This document shows, piece after piece, positions 44,487 to 53,200 of a stretch of 64,000 nucleotides of DNA; within the stretch, counting starts at the first letter, position 1; each line of letters starts with the position of its first letter. The notes beneath the pieces are model-generated. The model searched no databases and was not told where the DNA came from. It worked only from the letters and a program-made list of their open reading frames with translations. A program made the translations under genes and the position numbers. The DNA is from Macrococcus sp. DPC7161 (GTDB lineage: Bacteria > Bacillota > Bacilli > Staphylococcales > Staphylococcaceae), in the NCBI RefSeq assembly GCF_004117835.1, contig NZ_SDSC01000003.1:210061-274060 (forward strand). The letters are read 5' to 3'.

Positions 44487-44911
44487 ATATACTCTCCTTA
44501 TTTTCTATTACTTTGTCATATTTTTCATTCCCAATTTTATAATTAACAACAAACTTATCCGGTCTCAATGAATCACCACTATATACTGGTTCGATTTTAA
44601 TTTGTACTTTCTTAGGAGGTTCTGCTTTCAGAGCCTTCGCCCAAGCTTCCTCAATTTTTCTCCATTCTCCATGGCGGTTTAAAGTTGAGTTCATCGGCAC
44701 TAAGTTGTCCAAGTCACCACTACCACCGAACTGTGATGCGATTAAGTGTACATACCCCATCTTCATCATGTGCCCTAATGGCACCTCTTGCGCTCGTTAT
44801 CGCATCATCAACTTTTTCAAAGTCCTCTGATGTCACGGCTTCAATGATGGATACCATTATACGAAGTTCTGATTCATAATCACTTGTTCTATAATAGATT
44901 GAACTCATCAC
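44470..44911 (-). pseudogene. Internally deleted esaD: N-terminus joined out of frame to nuclease tail
   Basis: Codons from 44911 repeat the first ~57 residues of the intact toxin almost base for base (SSIYYRTSDYESELRIM), then switch at about 44744-44752 into the nuclease C-terminus (LIASQFGGSGDLDNL). The junction is the shared 9-mer ACACTTAAT, which occurs at both places in the intact gene, so roughly 1.5 kb was lost by recombination at short homology. The two parts are in different frames, and the deletion removed the DDDGGH half of the active site. Confidence 0.88.
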
Positions 44912-45000
44912 ACCATCTACCCTTCATATAGGAATAGCTTTACGATAAACAAGTGATAGGTTAAGATACCTACCACCTATTTAACCGGCTATCATATGTA

Positions 45001-45495
45001 CTAATTTTGTTTACTGTTTTCTCTCTCTTTAAATGCCTTCATTTTCTCTAATTCTTCTATCGAAAATCTTGTGGGCTTGATTCCTAAATAATAATATTTA
45101 AAAAACGCCAAATATAGTGACGGCATTCCATATCGTTCTGTACTTGACCAATCTGCATAATCAAACTCTGTCGTCAATTTCATATTTTCGTCTACATGTA
45201 ATATCACATTTGACCAGATAGGTTGATTATTTTCGCGGAAGATTTGTTGGAGATCTACTGCTAAATAAAAAAGCTTATCCCAATCTTTTCCATACTCCTC
45301 CATTGAATAACCTTCATAGATATCATACATATCATGACTATATATCCATTTTTTATCGATTCTATAGTAAAAGAATATACCTCCTTCTTTACCATTGATA
45401 TCACCGTTGACATAAAATTCGTCCCATTCTTCTGGTATCATTTCATTTACATATTCAATAATCTCAATAATTTTATTATTAATTAATTGTTCCAT
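45001..45495 (-). CDS. esaG: EsaG-like immunity protein (DUF600), second copy
   Basis: A 164-residue DUF600 protein. ATG at 45495 chosen from GAGGGAG 7 bases upstream; it starts one base after the stop of the toxin remnant. Very close to the fourth copy for its first ~115 residues (YSHDMYDIYEGYSMEEYGKDW), then different at the C-terminus (RYGMPSLYLAFFKYYYLGI), suggesting recombination between copies. Confidence 0.82.
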   Translation of the reverse strand: MEQLINNKIIEIIEYVNEMIPEEWDEFYVNGDINGKEGGIFFYYRIDKKWIYSHDMYDIYEGYSMEEYGKDWDKLFYLAVDLQQIFRENNQPIWSNVILHVDENMKLTTEFDYADWSSTERYGMPSLYLAFFKYYYLGIKPTRFSIEELEKMKAFKERENSKQN

Positions 45496-45496
45496 T

Positions 45497-45954
45497 TTAC
45501 GCTCCCTCATTCGCTATATTTTTAAAATGTTTTTCATCACCAATAGTATAATGAACTTTAAATCTGTCCGGTCTCAATGAATCACCACTATATACTGGTT
45601 CGATTTTAATTTGTACTTTTTGGGGCGGAGTTTCCTTTAACGCATCTGCCCAGTCCTTCTCCATGTCGTACCATTTACCATTAACCCTATTTATTTTGCT
45701 GTTCATCGGCACTAAGTTGTCCAAGTCACCACTACCACCGAACTGTGATGCGATTAAGTGTCCACCATCATCATCCTTCTTCCTGAACTCTCGTCCCACG
45801 ACTCGCTGCATATAGGTCTTTCTCTTCGCTTTTTTCAGTACAAGTTCTGTCGCCTCGACATGTTTAATTCTACCAAATTCATCTGTACGATATAAATACC
45901 CTTCCGGTGTAATGAACTCAATATTAGGTTTAAGCTCTTTTCTTCGGCGCCATC
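45497..45954 (-). pseudogene. Headless EsaD-type nuclease domain
   Basis: An open frame of about 150 codons matching the toxin C-terminus, from KELKPNIEFITPEGYLYRTD through DDDGGHLIASQFGG to the natural stop. No toxin N-terminus, and no plausible start codon before an internal Met. The nuclease motif is intact, so it could serve as a donor for toxin-tip exchange, or make an unsecreted fragment starting at the internal ATG (45811). Confidence 0.78.
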
Positions 45955-46035
45955 CCCAATACGACCTGGTGTTCTGGTGTCGAAAATTTTTAACCCTCCT
46001 ACTTTTTGAATATTCTCAAAATTTCATTCGAACAT

Positions 46036-46064
46036 AAAGCGATAAGCTTTATACTTATCGCTTT
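46036..46064 (-). terminator. Terminator after the first esaG
   Basis: Stem AAAGCGATAAG / CTTATCGCTTT, 7-base loop, about 20 bases beyond the esaG stop at 46080. Confidence 0.65.
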
Positions 46065-46079
46065 ATTAATCTTGACTAT

Positions 46080-46580
46080 TTACCTTTGCTTGCTGTTTTC
46101 TTCATCTTTGAATGACTTCATTTCTTCAAAAAGCGCTTCATCAATATCCTCGAGTGGTAAATTTAAATATTCGTGTGTAAAGTAATCCATATACTGATAC
46201 TCATTATATTTACTATAATTCCAATCCGCATAATCAAACTCCGTTGTAAGTTTCATATTCTCATCTACATTCAAGATAACTTTTGACCAGACTGCTTGAT
46301 TATTTTCACGGAAGATTTGTTGAAGTTCTACTCCTAATTGAAATAACTTTTCTTGTTCAGCACTATATATTTCCGGAGAGTATCCTTCAATTTCAAATTG
46401 CATAGTTGCTGAATATTGCCATTTTTCTTTATTATCTTCTGTATTGTAGAAAAAATATATTCCACCTTCTCTATCATCTATATCCCCGTTTATATATAAC
46501 TGATACCATTCTTCAGGTATCATGTCATTTGCTTGGTGTATTATTTCTATAACTTTATTAGAAATTAATTCATTACTCAT
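46080..46580 (-). CDS. esaG: EsaG-like immunity protein, partner of the intact toxin
   Basis: A 166-residue DUF600/TIGR01741 protein starting 5 bases after the toxin stop. Conserved blocks YINGDIDDREGGIYFFY, LQQIFRENNQAVWSKV and LTTEFDYADWNYSKYNEY. In S. aureus EsaG is the antitoxin that stays in the cytoplasm and inhibits EsaD until export. This copy is the direct partner; the other three lie downstream. Confidence 0.86.
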   Translation of the reverse strand: MSNELISNKVIEIIHQANDMIPEEWYQLYINGDIDDREGGIYFFYNTEDNKEKWQYSATMQFEIEGYSPEIYSAEQEKLFQLGVELQQIFRENNQAVWSKVILNVDENMKLTTEFDYADWNYSKYNEYQYMDYFTHEYLNLPLEDIDEALFEEMKSFKDEENSKQR

Positions 46581-46585
46581 TTGCT

Positions 46586-48520
46586 TTAGAACTCCTTTTC
46601 ATTAATAATTGTTTTTTCAAAATATTTATTATCTACTGTAAATTTTACCTTAAATTTGTCTGGTCTCAATGATTCACCGCTATAAATTGGTTCTATTTTT
46701 ACCCTTACTTGTTTTGGTGGTACCTCTTTTAAAGCATCAGCCCAAGTCATTTCCATATTGTACCATTGGCCACCTCTTCTGTTAATCTGACTATTCATTG
46801 GTACTAGATTATCAATGTCTCCGCTACCTGCAAACTGATCTCCAATTAAGTGTCCGCCATCATCATCCTTTCTTCTAAATATTCTGCCTGCAACTCTCTG
46901 CATATATGGCTTTCTCTTGCCCTTTTTAAGAAACAGATTATCAACTTCAACATACTTGATTCTACCTAAATCATCAGTACGATATAAATGACCTTCCGGT
47001 GTGACATATTCAACATTAGGTTTTAACGCTTTTCCATTTTTCCACATCATATGTTCTTTCTCTGTATAGTCCACTCTTGTGATTAGATGTGCATCATCTT
47101 CACCCACTTTAAGTTTCTTACCGTTATTCTTCGTCAGATCAATCGTTTGATCTCCTGCAGACACAGGATTGACCTTATGCTTTATATTGGATGCTGCCTT
47201 AGAGATATATTGCTCCATATCGCGCTTGCTGATCTTCTTGACTACATCTGTTCCGATTCCCGCATAAGCATACTGTGGTCTGACACCAAGCTTATTCAGT
47301 GCATCAGCGACTCGGTTATAACGATTGACCCCATGACTGGCTGCTTTCTGTACGACCGGCACCATCCTATCATCAACATACTGTGCAACTTTTTTCCCTT
47401 GATTCTGATACCACGCCTTTGTCGCATGTTGGATGGCTTCCTTCTTTCCTTCAACACGTTCAATCATCGATGCTACTCTGTAGCCTACGTCTGCCTTATC
47501 GATCATCTTCTGATACGACAATTTCAGTTTCATCATTTTTCCCGAGGCCATTCTCGAAGTTTCTTTCAAACCACTTTTAATAAACTGTCCAGCAGTTGTC
47601 TTTGCGGCTGTTTTCGCAGTCGCATTCAAGAACGGCTTTCCAACACCTTTGATGGCCTTTCCAACTGGAAGGATGGAGGCACCTTCAATGATACGTTCTG
47701 AGGTCGAATACTTTCTTCCGGTCATCAGATTCTTACCAGCAGCTACATTCGCTGCAGAGTACATCGTATATGTTGCCGCAGTTGCGGCTCCAGCAGGTGG
47801 TACGAAAAATGTAAGAACACCAATCCCTGCCCATACCGCAACATCTACAATCATCTCTACTCTTTCCTGTCTCTCCAATTCCAGTCGGGCTTCCTCTTCT
47901 GCCTTTAACCGTGCTCTCTCTTCCGTATAGCTTTCATATTCAAAGCTTGCACCTTTCGTCATCATATCCTGAAAATCTTCACGTTTCAGATCTTTAAAGT
48001 CCTTCTGCTTAATCGCATTCTGATAGCTCTGGTCGATGACCTTCTGGATGTGCGGTTCACTTTCAAGTAGTTCCTCTAAGTTAAATACGTTATCAGCTTT
48101 ATACGCTTTAGTATCAGAAATTGTCAGCACGCCATCGGCACCATATGTTCCACCTTTAGCAGCACTTCCATGCTTGATCACAATTTTATTGATATCAACA
48201 TTTGAGACATTATTCACGAAGTTATCCAGTGCAGTGCAGAATGGATCATCGATCTTCTCTTTCAGCTGTTTATCAATATTCGCCGTATAGTCGTGCATCG
48301 CATCTTCGTAGAACCGCATCATCTTACGCCCTGTCGGTGCCACTTCTTCTGCATTAAGTGTACATACCCCATCTTCATCATGTGCCCTAATGGCACCTCT
48401 TGCGCTCGTTATCGCATCATCAACTTTTTCAAAGTCCTCTGATGTCACGGCTTCAATGATGGATTCCATTATACGAAGTTCTGATTCATAATCACTTGTT
48501 CTATAATAGATTGAACTCAT
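46586..48520 (-). CDS. esaD: EsaD (EssD) T7SS nuclease toxin
   Basis: A 644-residue T7SS substrate. Residues 1-200 are helical (targeting region, partner-binding), about 222-265 contain hydrophobic stretches (VAVWAGIGVLTFFVPPAGAA), then a linker, and the last ~150 residues are a DNA/RNA non-specific endonuclease with DDDGGHLIGDQF, His near residue 557 as catalytic base, and the NLVPM motif. The ATG at 48520 is preferred over the GTG one codon earlier. S. aureus EsaD is about 614 residues; it is exported with the help of EsaE and EsxB/C/D and kills competing bacteria. Full length and no lesion, so likely active. Confidence 0.88.
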   Translation of the reverse strand: MSSIYYRTSDYESELRIMESIIEAVTSEDFEKVDDAITSARGAIRAHDEDGVCTLNAEEVAPTGRKMMRFYEDAMHDYTANIDKQLKEKIDDPFCTALDNFVNNVSNVDINKIVIKHGSAAKGGTYGADGVLTISDTKAYKADNVFNLEELLESEPHIQKVIDQSYQNAIKQKDFKDLKREDFQDMMTKGASFEYESYTEERARLKAEEEARLELERQERVEMIVDVAVWAGIGVLTFFVPPAGAATAATYTMYSAANVAAGKNLMTGRKYSTSERIIEGASILPVGKAIKGVGKPFLNATAKTAAKTTAGQFIKSGLKETSRMASGKMMKLKLSYQKMIDKADVGYRVASMIERVEGKKEAIQHATKAWYQNQGKKVAQYVDDRMVPVVQKAASHGVNRYNRVADALNKLGVRPQYAYAGIGTDVVKKISKRDMEQYISKAASNIKHKVNPVSAGDQTIDLTKNNGKKLKVGEDDAHLITRVDYTEKEHMMWKNGKALKPNVEYVTPEGHLYRTDDLGRIKYVEVDNLFLKKGKRKPYMQRVAGRIFRRKDDDGGHLIGDQFAGSGDIDNLVPMNSQINRRGGQWYNMEMTWADALKEVPPKQVRVKIEPIYSGESLRPDKFKVKFTVDNKYFEKTIINEKEF

Positions 48521-48528
48521 CACACCAT

Positions 48529-48837
48529 CTACCCTTCTATATTATTAACTAACTTAGCAAATTCGTTACCCCAATGTTCATCAGCTTCTGCAAATTCTCT
48601 TGCAGAAAAACCAATACCTTCAGATATTAATCCAAATTTCCCATTCAAATTGTTCAATATAGCCAGAACCGCTTCATATGCCCCCATACTTTTACTTGCT
48701 TTAACACTTTGATAATAGTTGTTATTTACAACTTGCTCAAATTGAGTAATACATTCTCCATACTTTTCATCTATTTCTTGAAGCTTCATGATGATTTGAT
48801 ACAATTCTTCAGGATCGACTGTAACTTTTTTAGACAT
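48529..48837 (-). CDS. esxD: EsxD-like T7SS small helical partner
   Basis: A 102-residue helical protein placed exactly where esxD lies in the S. aureus locus, between esaE and esaD. No classic WxG, but a HWGNEF motif near residue 90 resembles the YxxxD/E-type or reversed WxG signals. It should form a complex with EsaD for export. Start ATG 48837 overlaps the end of esaE by 8 bases. Confidence 0.75.
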   Translation of the reverse strand: MSKKVTVDPEELYQIIMKLQEIDEKYGECITQFEQVVNNNYYQSVKASKSMGAYEAVLAILNNLNGKFGLISEGIGFSAREFAEADEHWGNEFAKLVNNIEG

Positions 48838-49495
48838 GTTCTTCACTCATTTCTTTAGTGAAACCTAAACATTCAAATAGCATCGAAGTAATTACAGCAA
48901 TATGAATGTTATACGTTTCATTTTTTTTTGGATAATATATGAACAATAAATCAAATTGTTCATATATTTGATAAATCGTATGTTTACTTTTGGAATGGAT
49001 ATTGATAATTTCAATTTCAATAGCATCAGATATGGTGCTGATATCTGCCTCATCAATCAGTTTTAATGCATCTTCGCCAATTGTTCTAAATCTAAAATCG
49101 TTTGTCTCTTCTTGTCTTAATAATATTGGATATTGATCTAATATCGAAGACCAAACTGCAGCTCGGTCTGCGATTCTAATTTGAAATTTATTCTCTTCAA
49201 ATCTACTTAGAAAAAAATATCTATTTTCAATTGAGATAGATGGAGAGAATTGTATATCTCCAAATCTAATATTGTATGGATGTTTACAGTATTCCTTTAT
49301 TTGATGTGCAACCTTTATACCATTTTCAGTTAAATTGAGTTCTTCTGTTAATAATTCTTTAGAAATTAAAGCCATTTTAGCTTCTTCATAGTTACGTGGC
49401 GGTGCAATTTCAAAATGAATTAATGGTATATCACTGTTACTTAATAACTTCAGTTCTTCATAAGTGAAATAATCATCTCTATTTATCTGCATCAT
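48830..49495 (-). CDS. esaE: EsaE-like T7SS chaperone
   Basis: A 221-residue soluble protein in the esaE (essE) position. EsaE binds EsaD and brings it to the EssC coupling ATPase; S. aureus EsaE is of similar size (a little over 200 residues). No catalytic motif. Identification is by position, length and general character, so moderately sure. Confidence 0.75.
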   Translation of the reverse strand: MMQINRDDYFTYEELKLLSNSDIPLIHFEIAPPRNYEEAKMALISKELLTEELNLTENGIKVAHQIKEYCKHPYNIRFGDIQFSPSISIENRYFFLSRFEENKFQIRIADRAAVWSSILDQYPILLRQEETNDFRFRTIGEDALKLIDEADISTISDAIEIEIINIHSKSKHTIYQIYEQFDLLFIYYPKKNETYNIHIAVITSMLFECLGFTKEMSEEHV

Positions 49496-49499
49496 ACGC

Positions 49500-49835
49500 T
49501 TATAGATTAACCTCTTTCAATTTTTTTGTAATTGAGAGATTGTCATATTCTGATAAATTTCCTTTAAGCTCACTTATCGCTTTAACATGTTCATCCATCG
49601 TCGGAGATATCATCATTTGAAAAGTTGTTGCTGTTTTAAGTATATCAACAACCTTGTTTTTAAATTCACCTTCCCAACTTGAACCTTCGATGTAATTACA
49701 TAACTCTTGTGTCATCTTAAATGCTTCATTAAATGATTGCTTAGCAGCTTCTGCATTCTTTAATGCTGTTGAAATTTCATCTTCTTTAGCTCTTATCCCT
49801 TCAAAGGTGGCAGTACATACTTCAACATTACTCAT
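49500..49835 (-). CDS. esxB: EsxB-like WXG100 protein
   Basis: A 111-residue helical hairpin protein with the WxG turn (SSWEGEF) near residue 55 and helices on both sides. Located between esxC and esaE as in S. aureus, where EsxB (104 residues) is a secreted T7SS substrate and partner of EsxC. Confidence 0.82.
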   Translation of the reverse strand: MSNVEVCTATFEGIRAKEDEISTALKNAEAAKQSFNEAFKMTQELCNYIEGSSWEGEFKNKVVDILKTATTFQMMISPTMDEHVKAISELKGNLSEYDNLSITKKLKEVNL

Positions 49836-49846
49836 AACGCTCTCTC

Positions 49847-50245
49847 CTATCCAAAAATTTTATTTTGATAGTATTCTTTTCTTTCATTTGCTGATCTGAT
49901 ACATAATTCAATACTATTTTTAGCCTGTTCGGATTTTTCAGTTAATTCATTAAGTTTGTTTAGTAATAATTTCTTTTTATTATTATAAATAATATTAGGG
50001 TTATCCGATTGAATCGACAAAGCATTATTTTGAGCTTCACTTTTGGCTGTTTTCATCTTTTTAATGGACGTATCAATCTTCGCTTTTTCCATTTCAAGTT
50101 TAAAAACTAATGTTGCATACTCTGCTGCTTTTCTCCCGTATTCCATCCTTTCAGCTATTTCACTCGCAATTTCTGAAGCGTACTTCTTTATTTCTTTTGC
50201 ATCTTTATATCGGGCTTTTACAAAACGTTCAATTTCTTCAAACAT
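49847..50245 (-). CDS. esxC: EsxC-like T7SS substrate
   Basis: A 132-residue charged helical protein (EsxC of S. aureus is about 130). The second of two adjacent ATGs is chosen because GGAGG lies 7 bases upstream. N-terminal FEEIERFVKARYKDAKEI resembles EsxC. It follows essC and precedes esxB, as expected for the essC1-type module. Confidence 0.8.
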   Translation of the reverse strand: MFEEIERFVKARYKDAKEIKKYASEIASEIAERMEYGRKAAEYATLVFKLEMEKAKIDTSIKKMKTAKSEAQNNALSIQSDNPNIIYNNKKKLLLNKLNELTEKSEQAKNSIELCIRSANERKEYYQNKIFG

Positions 50246-50266
50246 CATTGAACCTCCTCGAATATG

Positions 50267-53200
50267 TTATTCAAACCATCTCATTTTGAAATATTCATTA
50301 TTATTAATATAATATGCTTCCAACTCTTTTAAAGGTTGCTCGCCAGTTATATATCCAAAGTTTATTACTTGCTGATCTGTAATCCGTATACCTAATACCA
50401 TTTGAGAAATTGTTTTTTTGGCAATGTCAAATTGGCTTTCATATGATTCTATTGAAGATTTATGTGCACCAGTTAAGATTAATGTTACACCGAATTTATG
50501 CCCTGATGTTAATATCGTTTTTATTTCACTATCTGTTATATTTGTTGTTTTTATAAATGATTTAAAATCATTTATAAAATAGACAGAGTGTTTGGATGAA
50601 GCAATGCCATTTTTTCTATTTTCAATTTCTGTTAATAATACTTCTTTCATTGTTTCGAATCCTTCATCACTGTTGAAATACAAATCTGCATTATCTTGAT
50701 AGATATCGTATTCACCATTAAAGTCCGCAATAATAAATGAATATTTATCTCTTAAATCTTCTATACTTCGTAACATCGTCTTAGCAATATGAGATGTTTC
50801 ACTCGGCCTTTCACTTGTAATTACGGCATGTTTATTAATATCTATCGCAATAACATTAACATTGTTGTATTCAAGACCAATTGGAACCTTTCCTTTTTCA
50901 AGATATTCTTCAAATTGATAAACTTTCGCATTTGTTTCATAATCCATGCTTTCAGGCATCATCGGAACTTTTTTAGGAAGCGCTTTATTATAATTATTAT
51001 GCATTTCTTTAATTTCATTTTTAATTGCTTCATTCACTTGAATTTCTTGATTATATGCAAGTGGAATTTGGAATATTGTTTTATTGTCATCGTTCATTAT
51101 AGCTCTACCAATTATATCTGGAGACTCAAATTTCATTGTACCAATTACGTTGCTTAATTCTGATTTATCAAATAAGTGTAATGCAATCTTAGTTTTAATA
51201 TTGGTTATCAATTGCATTCTAAGAGCATTTGCTCTTGAAGCTGTAGAAATTAAATGAATATTCAGAGCCAAACCTTCTCTAGATAATTTCATTAGTAAAG
51301 TTTCAAATGATTCTTGTATAGGTGTATCTTTGATACCATCATAATTATCTATAATTACAAATATATTAGGTATTATTTCTGAAGTAACCTTTTCGTAATC
51401 ATTCATAGATACAACTCTATATTTACTTAGAATTTGTTTTCTTTCATTTATCAAGTCGTTTAAAATTCGTATCACTTTCTTAATCTTTTCTTGTTGATCG
51501 ATAGTGAAGTAATCCGCAACATGCGGGAAATCTACCATTGGCATTAACCCGTTCGTACCGAAATCAAATAGATACATATGTGCTTGATCTGGCTGTTGAT
51601 GTCTTGCGATATAAGTAATTATATTGTGCAGAAACGTCGTTCTACCATATCCCGGACTTCCAATCAATGCGATATGACCTGTTTCATCAACAGAACGAAT
51701 TAACGGTGCCTGCAACTGCTCTTCCGGTACATCTTTATACCCAAACAACAACTCTATCTTACGCCTATCACCTCTCCATAATTTCTTAAAGTCTGTCTCA
51801 ACAAGCTCCTCCTGGTAAATCACTTTCTTAAGTGGCGGTAACCATGGCGTCTTAACCTTCGTCACTTGAAGCGCATCATTCACACGCTTAACCTCATCAA
51901 TCACCGCTTCAAGCTCCGTCTTCGTCTCAACAACCTTCCCTTCATCCAACCCGCTTAAATCTCTCGTCACGTTCTCATACTGACCATAATGATTAATCTG
52001 ATACAACGTCTTATCTATCGTCTTACTACTATCATCCGGAGCGTAATTCGCACCACTCCATGCAGACTGGAACAACTCATAAATCTCATTATTCCCGACT
52101 TGCAAATACGCTCTACCAGGCAATGTAATATCCGCTGCATCCGGCGTCTTTAATATTTCATTTGAGTCTTGTTTATTCTGCACCTTCAGTGCCAATTTAA
52201 ACTTAGAGTTCGACCATATTTGATCATTCACAACCCCTGATGGCTTCTGTGTTGCAAGAATAAGATGAATCCCTAACGAACGACCAATACGTGCTGTCGA
52301 CACAAGCTCTTTCATAAAGTCAGGCTGTTCTTGTTTCAGTTCAGCAAACTCATCAGATATTAAAAACAAGTGCGGCATCGGTTCAAGCTGCTTCCCGTCC
52401 TGAATAAGCTTATGGTATTGATTAATATGATTTACTTCGTTCTCGTTAAACAATCTCTGACGTTTTTTTAACTCTGCTTTAATACTTGTCAATGCACGCA
52501 TACTACTTGCACCGTCTAAGTTTGTAATTGTCCCGACTAAGTGTGGTAAGTCTTTGAATAAGTTCGCCATCCCTCCACCTTTATAGTCAATCAGTAAAAA
52601 TGCTACTTCGTGTGGATGAAAGTTCACAGCAAGTGATAATATGTAGGATTGTATAATCTCAGACTTCCCTGAACCTGTCGTTCCGGCAATTAACCCGTGT
52701 GGTCCATGTGCTTTTTCATGTAAGTTCAAGTGTACAATATCATCTTTCCCTCGAACCCCGAGTGGTACTGCCATGTTTTTATAGGATTGGTTTTCTGTCC
52801 ATCTCTTCTCTATATCCAGTTCATATGTATACTTCGCTTTATATAACTGCATAAAGCTGATTGATTCAGGTATAGTATTCTTCAAGTTTTCTACATGATT
52901 AATGTTGGCGAGTTTGCGATAGAGCTTTTCTTTGTCAAATTGTTCATCTAATAATGCCGGTGTCACATGTTCGTTAACAAGTGTTTCATTATGCATAATG
53001 AGTTCCGCATGCGTTTCCGTCTTCATATCGATTACAGTAACAACGTGTTCTGGTAATGTTTCATATACATCATCGATAAAGATTAATGAAATACCATACT
53101 TCGTTAAATCCATATTGATGTATTCCAGTATGACATGGTCCATCAGCAGCCCCATGTCTGAGATCACCATTACGTAGTGTGGTAAAAACTGCACTTCTTC

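Noticed and set aside
46987..47930. Plus-strand open frames across esaD
   Set aside because: Antisense frames within a gene that is clearly coding on the minus strand; no ribosome sites or family resemblance.
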